Below are positions 7,551-15,390 of a stretch of 43,442 bases of DNA, one piece after another (position 1 is the first letter of the stretch; every line of letters starts with the position of its first letter). Origin of the DNA: Kitasatospora phosalacinea (GTDB lineage: Bacteria > Actinomycetota > Actinomycetes > Streptomycetales > Streptomycetaceae); the NCBI RefSeq assembly GCF_000717185.1, contig NZ_JNYE01000105.1, positions 1-43,442 of the forward strand, in the 5' to 3' direction. A program made the translations under genes and the position numbers. Below the pieces are notes generated by a model. That model was not told where the DNA came from. It saw only the letters and a list, made by a program, of their open reading frames with translations, and did no database searches.

Positions 7551-8468
7551 TCAGAGCGGGGGCAGCGGCTCCTGCGCGGCCAGCCAGTCCGCCGGGGCGT
7601 CGGCGAGACCGGTGCGGGCAGCGACCACGCCGCCCGCGACGGCGCAGGTGGTGTCCATGTCGCCCCAGCCCGCCAGGGTCTGCCACAGCGCCTCGGTGAG
7701 GTCGTCCAGGTGCCCGGCCGCGGACCAGAGCGCGAACGGGACGGTGTCCTGCGCGGAGACCCGGAAGCCGGAGCCGAGCACCGTCGCGGCGTGCCGCACG
7801 CTCGTCCCGGCCGGGAAGCGGGCCGCGATCCGCAGCCCGGAGCGCACGTCGCCCTCCGGGAGCAGGCCCGCGACCTCCGCCAGGAACTCGGCCCGCCCCG
7901 GCGCGGCCGCCCCGCGCGAGCGCACCGCCAGCGCCGCGGCCAGCGCCACCGCCTGCGCGCCCGCCACCGCCTCCGGGTGCGCGTGCGTTGTCCCGGCCGA
8001 GCGGGCGGCCTGCTCGGCGACGGCCGCCAGGTCGTCCGCGAACCAGGCGCCGAGCGGGGCGACCCGCATCGCGGCGCCGTTGCCGTGCGAACCCTGCCCG
8101 CCGAACAGGGCGGAGGTGACCGCGACGTGGTCGGCCCCGTCCTGCACCGCCCGCAGCACCTGGTGCATCGAGGGCCCGTACTTGCGGTGCGGGAAGGCCG
8201 TGTACTCGGCCGCGAACTCCCTTGCCAGCGCGGCCGGTTCGACCTCGCCGCGGGCCCGCAGGTGCCGGGCCAGGACGAGCGCCATCGCGGTGTCGTCCGT
8301 CCAGTGCCAGGGCGCGGGACGGACGATCCGGGCCGCGGACTCCGCCGAGGCCTGGTCCACCGGCGGGTGGAACCAGCGGTCACCGAACGCGTCGCCCAGG
8401 GCCAGCCCGTGCAGGCTGTCCGAGGCGGGGCGGGGGACGGGACGGGGGACGGGGCGGAGGGCGGACAC
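7551..8468 (-). CDS. ADP-ribosylglycohydrolase family protein
   Basis: This 305-residue protein has the DraG/ARH fold signatures: ALGDAFGDRW at the N-terminus, HWTDDTAMAL with the metal-binding Thr-Asp-Asp, GSHGNGAAMRV, and DMDTTCAVAGG as the second metal site. Such enzymes remove ADP-ribose from proteins or small molecules using two divalent metal ions. It starts with GTG at 8468 and a short Pro/Arg repeat (RPVPRPVPRP). It is convergent with the terpene synthase and 45 bases from it; no toxin partner is adjacent. The substrate is unknown. Confidence 0.9.
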   Translation of the reverse strand: MSALRPVPRPVPRPASDSLHGLALGDAFGDRWFHPPVDQASAESAARIVRPAPWHWTDDTAMALVLARHLRARGEVEPAALAREFAAEYTAFPHRKYGPSMHQVLRAVQDGADHVAVTSALFGGQGSHGNGAAMRVAPLGAWFADDLAAVAEQAARSAGTTHAHPEAVAGAQAVALAAALAVRSRGAAAPGRAEFLAEVAGLLPEGDVRSGLRIAARFPAGTSVRHAATVLGSGFRVSAQDTVPFALWSAAGHLDDLTEALWQTLAGWGDMDTTCAVAGGVVAARTGLADAPADWLAAQEPLPPL

Positions 8469-8973
8469 GGGAGGCTCCGGGGGAGGGGGAAGAAGGGGGG
8501 ATCGGCAGGGTTGATCCTGCCGAGCGGAACGGGAGGTTCGCGAACGGATTTCCGTCCGGGAGCTGAACGCCGGGTGTCACCCGGTCGACGACTCCGGGCG
8601 CCACCCGACTGGTACCAAAGGCTGATTCGCTGTCACCCATCGGACGGGGTTCGCTCGATCGTGGGCGGTTCGTGCTGCCGAACCGCCCCCGTGGGTCCAA
8701 GGTGGGAGCAGGACGCACTCGGAAGATCGCGTCCCGCTCGCCGCTCCAGGCCCGGGCCCGTGCACGCGCCCCGGCGGACGCCGTCCGCCGGGCGTGCGCC
8801 CCCGGACCCGCCGCGACGCGCTGAGCGGCAGGCCACCTCGCAGGGAGGCGAACCGATCTTCTAGGCTCGCTCATCGGTCCCCTGCCTCGGTGCCCGTCCG
8901 CACCGAGGAACGGAGACCGACGTCCCCGGGCTCCGGGCCGAGCCGGAGCCGCGGACCGAGCGAGGAGGACGCA
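8469..8973. other. Long intergenic region with one strong hairpin
   Basis: No protein gene is convincing on either strand. It holds the 8663-8688 hairpin (listed separately) and a smaller GGGTGTCACCC inverted repeat near 8573-8583. Base composition from 8570 to 8720 is less GC-rich than elsewhere, which suggests untranslated or regulatory DNA between the divergent hydrolase and peptidase genes. Confidence 0.5.
8663..8688. terminator. Perfect 10-bp hairpin
   Basis: GGGCGGTTCG, loop TGCTGC, CGAACCGCCC. The stem is perfect. No T-run follows on either strand. As it lies between divergent genes it could be a leader structure or a small-RNA terminator rather than a gene terminator. Confidence 0.45.
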
Positions 8974-9096
8974 GTGTTGCCCAGCCCCAGGTCGCACCGT
9001 ACGACGCGAACGAGCCAGACGCCGCGCAGGACCCCCCGGCCGCTCGCCCCACCGATACCGTCAGGTGCCCCGCGACCTGCCGGGGGTGAACAGTGA
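8974..9096 (+). CDS. Possible 40-residue leader ORF overlapping peptidase start
   Basis: GTG at 8974 is preceded by GAGGAGG at good spacing. The frame is rich in Pro, Arg and Thr (VLPSPRSHRTTRTSQTPRR) and ends with TGA at 9094-9096, overlapping the GTG start of the peptidase as GTGA. Such an overlap would couple translation of the two. No family is recognised and the composition is biased, so it may be a regulatory leader or a fortuitous frame. Confidence 0.3.
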   Translation: MLPSPRSHRTTRTSQTPRRTPRPLAPPIPSGAPRPAGGEQ

Positions 9097-10490
9097 GTCC
9101 CCATACCGTGGCTCCCGAGCCGCACCCCGCCGAAGCACTGCAAGCACCCGCCGAAACAGCCGCCGGAACACCCGCCGGAATGCGGGCCGGAACACCCGCC
9201 GGAGCGCGGGCCGGAACACCCGCCGCCGAACCTGCACCCGCCGCCGGACCTGCCCCGGCCGCCGGACCCGCGGCCGCGGACCCCGCCGAACTGCCCACCG
9301 CCGCAACGGCGGTGACCCCGACCGCCGCACTGCCCGGCCTCCCGCGCACCCTCACCACCCGGGCCCGGACCCTCGCCGCGGCCGTCCGCAAGCGCTGCGC
9401 CGACCTGGCCCGGATCGAGTCCCCCTCCGGCGACGCGGTCCGGCTCGACTCGCTCGCCGAGGAACTCGCCGCGGGCTACGCCGCCACCGGCGCCACCGCC
9501 GTCCGGCAGCGCTGCGACCACGGCGACCACCTCGTCCTGGACTGGCCCGGGCAGCAGGAGGACCTCCCGCACCTGCTGGTGGTCGGCCACCACGACACCG
9601 TCTGGCCGGTCGGCACCCTCGCCGACTGGCCGGTCGAGGAGCGCGACGGGCGGCTCACCGGCCCCGGCGTCCTCGACATGAAGGGCGGACTCGCCCTGCT
9701 GGAAGGCGCGTTCGCGCTCCTCGCCGACCTCGGGCAGCGGCCGCACCGGCCCGTCCGGCTGGTGATCGTCTCGGACGAGGAGGTCGGCAGCCCCGACGGC
9801 CGCCGCCAGGTCGAACGCCACCTGCGGGGCGCCGCCGCCGTCCTCGGGCTCGAACCCGGGCACCCCGACGGCCGCCTCAAGACCGCCCGCCGCGGCTCCA
9901 CCCGGGTCCGGCTCACCGTCACCGGGCGCGAGGCCCACGCGGGCAACGACGCCGCCGACGGGGTCTCCGCGATCGACGAACTCGTCGACCAGCTGATCGC
10001 CGTCCGCGGCCTCGCCCGCCAACCCGGCACCGAACTCAACACCGGACGGATCCACGGCGGCACCCGCGCCAACGTCATCGCCGGACGCGCCGAAGCCGAA
10101 CTCGGACTGCGCTTCTCCACCACCGAGGCCCAGCACCGCACCCTCGACACCCTCGCCCACCTCACCCCCCACCGGCCCGGCGCCGACGTCCGCACCGAGG
10201 TCCTCTCCAGCCGCCCCGCCTGGCCCGAACGCGCCGGCAACCCGCTGCTGCGCCACGTCCGCTCGCTCGCCGCCGCCCTCGGCCAGCACCTCGACGGCGC
10301 ACCCGCGGGCGGCGCCGGCGACACCAACCTGGCCGGCGCGAGGGGCCTGCCGACCCTGGACGGCCTCGGCGCGGTCGGCGCCGGCCCGCACGCCCGCACC
10401 GAGCACCTGCGGATCGACCAACTGGGCCCCCGCATCGCCCTGCTGGCCGCCCTGCTGGCGGTGCCGCTGCCCAGGCTGCGCGAGCGGTAG
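9093..10490 (+). CDS. M20 family metallopeptidase, carboxypeptidase G2-like
   Basis: This 465-residue protein is a zinc hydrolase of the M20 (CPG2/ArgE/DapE) group. Metal and catalytic motifs are GHHDTVWP (His, Asp), GVLDMKGG (bridging Asp), SDEEVGS (general-base Glu and metal Glu) and a late His in GAGPHARTEH. A dimerisation domain with GREAHAGN lies between. The first 85 or so residues are Ala/Pro-rich with the repeat AGTPAG, and are not part of the fold; no lipobox or classical signal is seen. GTG 9093 is the likely start, but a later one is possible. Substrate may be folyl- or aminoacyl-glutamate-type compounds. Confidence 0.88.
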   Translation: MSPHTVAPEPHPAEALQAPAETAAGTPAGMRAGTPAGARAGTPAAEPAPAAGPAPAAGPAAADPAELPTAATAVTPTAALPGLPRTLTTRARTLAAAVRKRCADLARIESPSGDAVRLDSLAEELAAGYAATGATAVRQRCDHGDHLVLDWPGQQEDLPHLLVVGHHDTVWPVGTLADWPVEERDGRLTGPGVLDMKGGLALLEGAFALLADLGQRPHRPVRLVIVSDEEVGSPDGRRQVERHLRGAAAVLGLEPGHPDGRLKTARRGSTRVRLTVTGREAHAGNDAADGVSAIDELVDQLIAVRGLARQPGTELNTGRIHGGTRANVIAGRAEAELGLRFSTTEAQHRTLDTLAHLTPHRPGADVRTEVLSSRPAWPERAGNPLLRHVRSLAAALGQHLDGAPAGGAGDTNLAGARGLPTLDGLGAVGAGPHARTEHLRIDQLGPRIALLAALLAVPLPRLRER

Positions 10491-10501
10491 CGGGTCCTTC
10501 A

Positions 10502-10534
10502 GGGGCCAGGGGCCAGGGGCCAGGGGCCAGGGGG
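10502..10534 (+). repeat. (GGGGCCA)x4 tandem repeat, potential G-quadruplex
   Basis: Four perfect heptamers followed by GGGGG begin 11 bases after the peptidase stop. Five G4-or-longer tracts separated by CCA loops fit a G-quadruplex on the coding strand of the transcript. It could act in transcription termination or mRNA 3'-end stability. Confidence 0.8.
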
Positions 10535-10695
10535 ACGGCGGGCCCGGGGCTGCTGGCGGTGCACTGCCGGTGCGTGCCGCTGCTCCGGGTTCCGTTCGTA
10601 CCGCCCGAAGCAGCACGGACCTCCGGTGGGCTCCGCCGCCGGCAGTTCGGACCCGCCGTTCCCCGGGCCCCTGATCGCTCCTGTCCGTGACCTCC

Positions 10696-10746
10696 TTGCC
10701 ACCGCCCGACCCCTGTGTACAGAATGGAACCGACCGAACGGTCAGT
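10696..10746 (+). promoter_or_regulatory. Putative paa promoter with TetR-type operator
   Basis: TTGCCA (10696-10701), a 16-base spacer and TACAGA form a plausible promoter. Just downstream, 10729-10746 is an imperfect palindrome, ACCGACCGAACGGTCAGT, pairing at seven of nine positions around GACCGAACGGTC. This is the usual shape of a TetR-family operator, and phenylacetate operons of actinobacteria are typically repressed by a TetR protein (PaaR). No tetR gene lies in the window. The position argues that paaA starts at 10760 rather than upstream. Confidence 0.5.
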
Positions 10747-10759
10747 CGGGAGGTGGGTC

Positions 10760-11719
10760 GTGGAGGCGCAGGCTCAGGTGCAGGCGCGGTTCGACGCGGC
10801 GGTGGCCGCCGAGCAGCGGGTGGAGCCGCGGGACTGGATGCCGGAGGCGTACCGGGCGACGCTGGTGCGGCAGATCGCGCAGCACGCCCACTCGGAGATC
10901 ATCGGCATGCAGCCGGAGGGCAACTGGCTGACCCGGGCGCCCTCGCTGCGCCGCAAGGCGATCCTGCTGGCCAAGGCCCAGGACGAGGCCGGGCACGGGC
11001 TGTACCTGTACGCGGCGGCGGAGACCCTCGGGGTGGACCGCGCCGAGCTGACCGAGAAGCTGGTCGACGGCCGGCAGAAGTACTCCTCGATCTTCAACTA
11101 CCCGACGCTGACCTTCGCCGACGTCGGCGTGATCGGCTGGCTGGTGGACGGCGCGGCCATCTGCAACCAGGTCCCGCTGTGCCGGTGCAGCTACGGGCCG
11201 TACGCCCGGGCGATGGTGCGGATCTGCAAGGAGGAGTCCTTCCACCAGCGGCAGGGCTACGAGTTGCTGATGACGATGACGGCCGGGACGGACGCGCAGC
11301 GCGCCATGGTGCAGGACGCGGTGGACCGCTGGTGGTGGCCCTCGCTGATGATGTTCGGCCCGCCGGACGGGGCCTCGCCGAACAGCGAGCGCTCGATGGC
11401 CTGGCGGATCAAGCGGCACAGCAACGACGAGCTGCGCCAGCGCTTCGTCGACATGACCGTCCCGCAGGCCGAGCACCTGGGCGTGCTGCTGCCCGACCCG
11501 GAGCTGGCCTGGAACGCGGAGCGCGGCAGCTGGGACTTCGGCGAGCCGGACTGGTCCGAGCTGCAGCAGGTGATCAAGGGCCACGGCCCGTGCAACGCGC
11601 AGCGGATCGAGCGGCGGCGGGCCGCCCACGAGGGCGGCGCCTGGGTGCGCGAGGCGGCCTCGGCGTACGCCGCCAAGCGAGCTGCCGAGGAAGCCTCCGG
11701 GGAAAGGAGTTCGGGATGA
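10760..11719 (+). CDS. paaA: 1,2-phenylacetyl-CoA epoxidase catalytic subunit PaaA
   Basis: PaaA is the di-iron subunit of the ring-epoxidising multicomponent oxygenase acting on phenylacetyl-CoA in the cytoplasm. The 319-residue protein has the carboxylate-bridged iron ligands: a Glu in [28 protein letters not shown] (ExxH) and [15 protein letters not shown] (ExxH). GTG 10760 was chosen because GGGAGG sits just upstream and the likely operator occupies 10729-10746. Its stop overlaps paaB as ATGA. First gene of paaABCDE. Confidence 0.96.
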   Translation: MEAQAQVQARFDAAVAAEQRVEPRDWMPEAYRATLVRQIAQHAHSEIIGMQPEGNWLTRAPSLRRKAILLAKAQDEAGHGLYLYAAAETLGVDRAELTEKLVDGRQKYSSIFNYPTLTFADVGVIGWLVDGAAICNQVPLCRCSYGPYARAMVRICKEESFHQRQGYELLMTMTAGTDAQRAMVQDAVDRWWWPSLMMFGPPDGASPNSERSMAWRIKRHSNDELRQRFVDMTVPQAEHLGVLLPDPELAWNAERGSWDFGEPDWSELQQVIKGHGPCNAQRIERRRAAHEGGAWVREAASAYAAKRAAEEASGERSSG

Positions 11720-12009
11720 GCGGGGAACGGGCCTCCTGGCCGCTGTACGAGGTGTTCGTGCGGCCCCGGCGCGGGCTGAACCACGTGCACGTCGGGTCGC
11801 TGCACGCGGCCGACGACAAGATGGCGCTGCTCGCGGCGCGCGACCTGTACACCCGGCGCAACGAGGGGGTGAGCCTGTGGGTGGTCCGCTCGGACGCGAT
11901 CACCGCGTCCAGCCCGGACGAGCAGGACCCGTTCTTCGCGCCCAGCGGGGACAAGGTGTACCGGCACCCGACGTTCTACCCGATCCCCGAGGACGTCCCG
12001 CACATCTGA
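11716..12009 (+). CDS. paaB: 1,2-phenylacetyl-CoA epoxidase subunit PaaB
   Basis: The 97-residue protein matches PaaB throughout: [20 protein letters not shown] at the N-terminus, [18 protein letters not shown] in the middle, and a C-terminal [10 protein letters not shown]. PaaB is small and non-catalytic, and bridges PaaAC dimers within the epoxidase complex. ATG 11716 overlaps the paaA stop by four bases, and AAAGGAG lies just upstream. Confidence 0.95.
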   Translation: MSGERASWPLYEVFVRPRRGLNHVHVGSLHAADDKMALLAARDLYTRRNEGVSLWVVRSDAITASSPDEQDPFFAPSGDKVYRHPTFYPIPEDVPHI

Positions 12010-12052
12010 CGAACCGTCAGGAAACCGCCAAGGAACTGGCAGGGAAGGCGAC

Positions 12053-12934
12053 ATGAGCGACGACCACGTGTACCTCTCGCTGACCGAGGCGGGCCCGGGG
12101 CCGGAGGGCGAGGCCCGCTGGGCGTACGGCACGGGGTTCGCCGACCCGCTGCTGGGGGTGGACGCGGCGGCGCCGAAGGGCATCGACCCGGCCGACCTCG
12201 CCGCGTACTGCCTGATGCTGGGCGACGACGTGCTGGTGCTCTCCCAGCGGCTGATCCAGTGGATCACCCGCGCACCGGAGTTGGAGGAGGAGGTGGCACT
12301 CGCCAACCTCGGCCTCGACCTGCTCGGCCAGGCCCGCCGCCTGCTCACCCGGGCCGGACAGCTCGACGGCAGCGGCCGCGGCGAGGACGAACTCGCCTAC
12401 TGGCGCGAGGAGTCCGCGTACCGCAACGTGCGGCTGGTGGAGCTGGAGAACGGCGACTTCGCGCAGTGCGTGGTGCGGCTGCTGCTGTTCGCCACCGCCC
12501 GGGAGGAGCTGTACCGGCGCCTCGTCGGCCACGCCGACCCGGTGCTGTCGGCCGTCGCGGCGCTCGGCGTCAAGGAGTTGGCGTACCACCGCGAGTACGC
12601 GTCCTCCTGGGCGGTGCGGCTCGGCGACGGCACCGAGGAGTCGCACCGGCGGATGCGGGCGGCGCTGGACGCGCTCTGGCCCTGGCTGGAGGAGCTGTTC
12701 ACCCCGCACGAGGTCGAACTCCGGCTCGGCGTCGACCCGTTGCAGCTGCGCGAGCCCGTACTCGCCAGCCTGGAGCAGGTGTTGGCCGAGGCCACGCTGC
12801 CCGTCCCCGACCTCCCCGGCCGGGCGTACGTGAACGGGCGGGCCGGGCGGCACGGGGTGCACACCGAGGCGATGGGGCCGCTGCTCGCCGAACTGCAGGT
12901 GGTGGCCCGGGCGCACCCGGGGGCGACGTGGTGA
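12053..12934 (+). CDS. paaC: 1,2-phenylacetyl-CoA epoxidase structural subunit PaaC
   Basis: PaaC is the inactive ferritin-like partner of PaaA; it stabilises the catalytic subunit. This 293-residue copy has the family segments YCLMLGDDVLVLSQRLIQWI, EEVALANLGLDLLGQAR, and KELAYHREYASSWAVRLGDG. ATG 12053 lies 43 bases after paaB, preceded by GGGAAGG. The GTG of paaD overlaps its stop (GTGA). The length is slightly above the usual 250-270 residues because of an N-terminal extension. Confidence 0.95.
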   Translation: MSDDHVYLSLTEAGPGPEGEARWAYGTGFADPLLGVDAAAPKGIDPADLAAYCLMLGDDVLVLSQRLIQWITRAPELEEEVALANLGLDLLGQARRLLTRAGQLDGSGRGEDELAYWREESAYRNVRLVELENGDFAQCVVRLLLFATAREELYRRLVGHADPVLSAVAALGVKELAYHREYASSWAVRLGDGTEESHRRMRAALDALWPWLEELFTPHEVELRLGVDPLQLREPVLASLEQVLAEATLPVPDLPGRAYVNGRAGRHGVHTEAMGPLLAELQVVARAHPGATW

Positions 12935-13419
12935 GCACCCTGCGGGAGCGCGCCCGGGAGGTCGCCGCCGCCGTGCCCGACCCCGAACTGCCCATGCTCA
13001 CCCTGGAAGACCTCGGCGTGCTGGCCGAGGTGGACGTCGCGGAGGCGGACGGGGCGGTCACCGCCTGGCTCACCCCCACCTACTCCGGCTGCCCGGCCGT
13101 CGCCGAGATGGCCGCCGACGTGGCCCGCAGGCTGCGGGCCGCCGGGTTCGCCGACGTACGGGTGCGGCTGCGGATCGACCCGCCCTGGTCCAGCGACCGG
13201 ATCAGCGCCGAGGGCCGCCGCAAGCTCGCCGCGGCGGGCATCGCGCCCCCGCACCCCGGCGGGCTGCTGCAACTCGCCCCGACCAGGCGGGCGGTGGCCT
13301 GCCCGCAGTGCGGCTCCGCGGACACCGAGGAGCTCTCCCGGTTCGGCTCCACCGCCTGCAAGTCGCTGTGGCGGTGCCGCAGTTGCCGCGAACCCTTCGA
13401 CCGGATCAAGGAGATCTGA
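12931..13419 (+). CDS. paaD: PaaD, MIP18/DUF59 protein for epoxidase assembly
   Basis: The 162-residue protein has a DUF59/MIP18 domain (VPDPELPMLTLEDLGVL; TPTYSGCPAVAEM with the conserved Cys) and a C-terminal zinc-ribbon: CPQCGS and CRSCREPFDRIKEI. PaaD is needed for epoxidase activity and is thought to help iron-sulfur or di-iron assembly. Its GTG overlaps paaC and its stop overlaps paaE by one base (TGATG). Confidence 0.94.
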   Translation: MSTLRERAREVAAAVPDPELPMLTLEDLGVLAEVDVAEADGAVTAWLTPTYSGCPAVAEMAADVARRLRAAGFADVRVRLRIDPPWSSDRISAEGRRKLAAAGIAPPHPGGLLQLAPTRRAVACPQCGSADTEELSRFGSTACKSLWRCRSCREPFDRIKEI

Positions 13420-14486
13420 TGGCCGTCCGCCGCCCGCGGTTCCACCCGCTGCCGATCGGCACCCTGGAACGGCTCTGCGAGGACGCCGTCGCGGTGACCT
13501 TCGACGTCCCCGCCGACCTCGCCGCCGAGTTCGCCTTCCGCCCCGGCCAGAGCCTCACCCTGCGCCGGACGGTCGACGGCGCCGACGAGCGCCGCTCCTA
13601 CTCGCTCTGCTCCCCGGTCGGCGGCCCGCTGCGGATCGCGGTCCGCGAAGTCCCCGGCGGGCTGTTCTCGCACTGGCTGGTGAGCGAGGCCGAACCCGGC
13701 GAGGTCGTCGAAGTCCTGCCCCCCGCCGGGGCGTTCGCCGCCGACCCGGCCGAACCCGGCGAGCACGTGCTGATCGCGGCGGGCTCCGGCATCACCCCCG
13801 TGCTCTCCATCGCCGCCTCCGTCCTGGCCGGCCACCCCGACTCCAGGGTCACCCTGCTGTACGGCAACCGGCGCAGCGACACCGTGATGTTCGCCGACGA
13901 ACTCGCCGACCTCAAGGACCGCTACCTGGAGCGCTTCCAACTCGTCCACGTGCTCTCCCGGGAGAGCCGCGACGCCGAACTGCTCAGCGGCCGCCTCGAC
14001 CCCGAGCGGGTCACCGCCCTGCTGACCGCCCTGGTCGACGCCCCCGCCGTCGACCACTGGTGGCTGTGCGGACCGTACGGGATGGTGCTCGGGACGAAGC
14101 AGCTGCTGGCCGAACTCGGCGTCCCCGCCGGGCGGGTGCACCAGGAGCTGTTCCACGCCGACGACGAGCGGCCCGAGGAACGGCACGCCGAACCCGGGCC
14201 GGACGCCGCCGCCAGCGAGGTCACCCTCGTCCTCGACGGCCGCTCCAGCACCCTCGCCCTGCCGCGCGACCGCTCCATCCTCGACGGCGCCCAACGCGCC
14301 CGCCCCGACCTGCCGTTCGCCTGCAAGGGCGGCGTCTGCGGCACCTGCCGCGCCCTGGTCCGCGACGGCAAGGTCGAGATGCGGCGCAACTTCGCCCTGG
14401 AGGAGGCCGAGTTGGCGGCCGGGTACGTCCTCACCTGCCAGGCCCGGCCGGTCTCCGACCGGGTCACCGTCGACTACGACCGCTGA
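13419..14486 (+). CDS. paaE: 1,2-phenylacetyl-CoA epoxidase reductase subunit PaaE
   Basis: PaaE passes electrons from NADPH to the PaaA di-iron site. The 355 residues comprise an FAD-binding barrel (RSYSLCS, residues about 65-70), an NAD(P) domain (LIAAGSGITPVLSI) and a C-terminal plant-type 2Fe-2S ferredoxin with CKGGVCGTC (about 302-310) and a last ligand in VLTCQARP. It closes the operon; ring opening, beta-oxidation and CoA ligase genes (paaF-K, Z) are not in the window, so they must lie elsewhere. Confidence 0.95.
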   Translation: MAVRRPRFHPLPIGTLERLCEDAVAVTFDVPADLAAEFAFRPGQSLTLRRTVDGADERRSYSLCSPVGGPLRIAVREVPGGLFSHWLVSEAEPGEVVEVLPPAGAFAADPAEPGEHVLIAAGSGITPVLSIAASVLAGHPDSRVTLLYGNRRSDTVMFADELADLKDRYLERFQLVHVLSRESRDAELLSGRLDPERVTALLTALVDAPAVDHWWLCGPYGMVLGTKQLLAELGVPAGRVHQELFHADDERPEERHAEPGPDAAASEVTLVLDGRSSTLALPRDRSILDGAQRARPDLPFACKGGVCGTCRALVRDGKVEMRRNFALEEAELAAGYVLTCQARPVSDRVTVDYDR

Positions 14487-14498
14487 GCGGGCCCGGGC

Positions 14499-15188
14499 TC
14501 AACTCCGGGCGGCCGCCGCGTCGATCAGGGCGGCCAGCTCGGCGGGACGGCTGAACATCGGCCAGTGACCGGAGTCCAGGTCGACGTACTCGACCCGCTC
14601 CATCCGGGACACCTCCGGGGCCGCGCCCTGCGCGACCCACCCCTGCACCTGCTCCGGCGAGGCCTCGGCGCACAGCATCGTCACCGGCACGCCGTGGCGC
14701 CGCCCGTCCGACAGCCGGACCGGGGCCAGCGCGACACCCTCCGGGACGGGGACGGCCTCCGCCGCGATCCGGGCCCGCAGCCCCTCGTCCAGGTCCGCAC
14801 TGGTCGACCCCGCGAAGGGCTCCCACCCCGGGAACGGCACCGCGCCGTCGACCACCGGGAACAGGTCCGCGTACGGGTGCCCGTCCTGGTGCGGGAACCC
14901 GTCCACCAGCACCAGCCCCGCGACCTCGCCCGGCCGGGCGTCCACCGCCATCCACCCCAGCGAACAGGCCGCCGAGTGCCCCACCACCAGCGGCTTCCCC
15001 TCCGCCGCGTCCACCGCGGCCACCACCGCGGCGAGCTGCTCCGCCAGCGTCGCGTCCGCCCGCCCGTCCCCCTGCCCGGGCAGGGTCAGCGGCACCGGGC
15101 GGTGCCCGCGCTCGACCAGGGCGGGCACGACCGCCTCCCAGGCGGTGGCGCCGTTCAGCCAGAGGCCGCCGATCAGCAGGACGTCCAT
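14499..15188 (-). CDS. Alpha/beta hydrolase
   Basis: This 229-residue protein carries LLIGGLWLNGATAW (oxyanion region), the nucleophile elbow GHSAAC with Ser72, an acidic residue after strand 7 and catalytic His in DLDSGHWPMFS. The elbow is G-x-S-x-A rather than the classic G-x-S-x-G. It resembles short hydrolases of the EstC/RsbQ/salicylate-esterase type. ATG 15188 follows GGAGA. It is convergent with paaE, and divergent from the WYL regulator, with a palindrome at 15258-15280 between the two, suggesting local control. Confidence 0.87.
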   Translation of the reverse strand: MDVLLIGGLWLNGATAWEAVVPALVERGHRPVPLTLPGQGDGRADATLAEQLAAVVAAVDAAEGKPLVVGHSAACSLGWMAVDARPGEVAGLVLVDGFPHQDGHPYADLFPVVDGAVPFPGWEPFAGSTSADLDEGLRARIAAEAVPVPEGVALAPVRLSDGRRHGVPVTMLCAEASPEQVQGWVAQGAAPEVSRMERVEYVDLDSGHWPMFSRPAELAALIDAAAARS

Positions 15189-15257
15189 GGGGTCTCCTCC
15201 GTTCAACGGGGCCGCGCACGGCCCGTTCGAGCAGGTCACTGCCCATGCTAGGAAGGG

Positions 15258-15280
15258 TTCAGGACGATCGGCTTCCTGAA
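15258..15280. promoter_or_regulatory. Palindrome between hydrolase and WYL regulator
   Basis: TTCAGGA and TCCTGAA are perfect inverted seven-base arms separated by nine bases (centre-to-centre 16). The site sits in the divergent promoter region, 70 bases from the hydrolase ATG and 111 from the regulator GTG. It is a good candidate for the operator of the WYL protein. Confidence 0.5.
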
Positions 15281-15390
15281 TCGGCGGGCACTTTCCGGCA
15301 GCCGCAGGGGGACGGACCAGGGGCCACTGCACAGCACGGATCCGCCGGTGGGCCCCGGGCCCCGGGAGGCGTTTCTTCTACGCTGTCGGT

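Noticed and set aside
6171..8864. An 897-codon plus-strand frame
   Set aside because: It is Arg/Pro-rich without domains and overlaps the terpene synthase and glycohydrolase, which have intact catalytic motifs in other frames.
10715..10759. Upstream starts of paaA (GTG 10715, ATG 10724)
   Set aside because: They lie within or before the likely -10 and operator and have no ribosome site; GTG 10760 has GGGAGG correctly placed.
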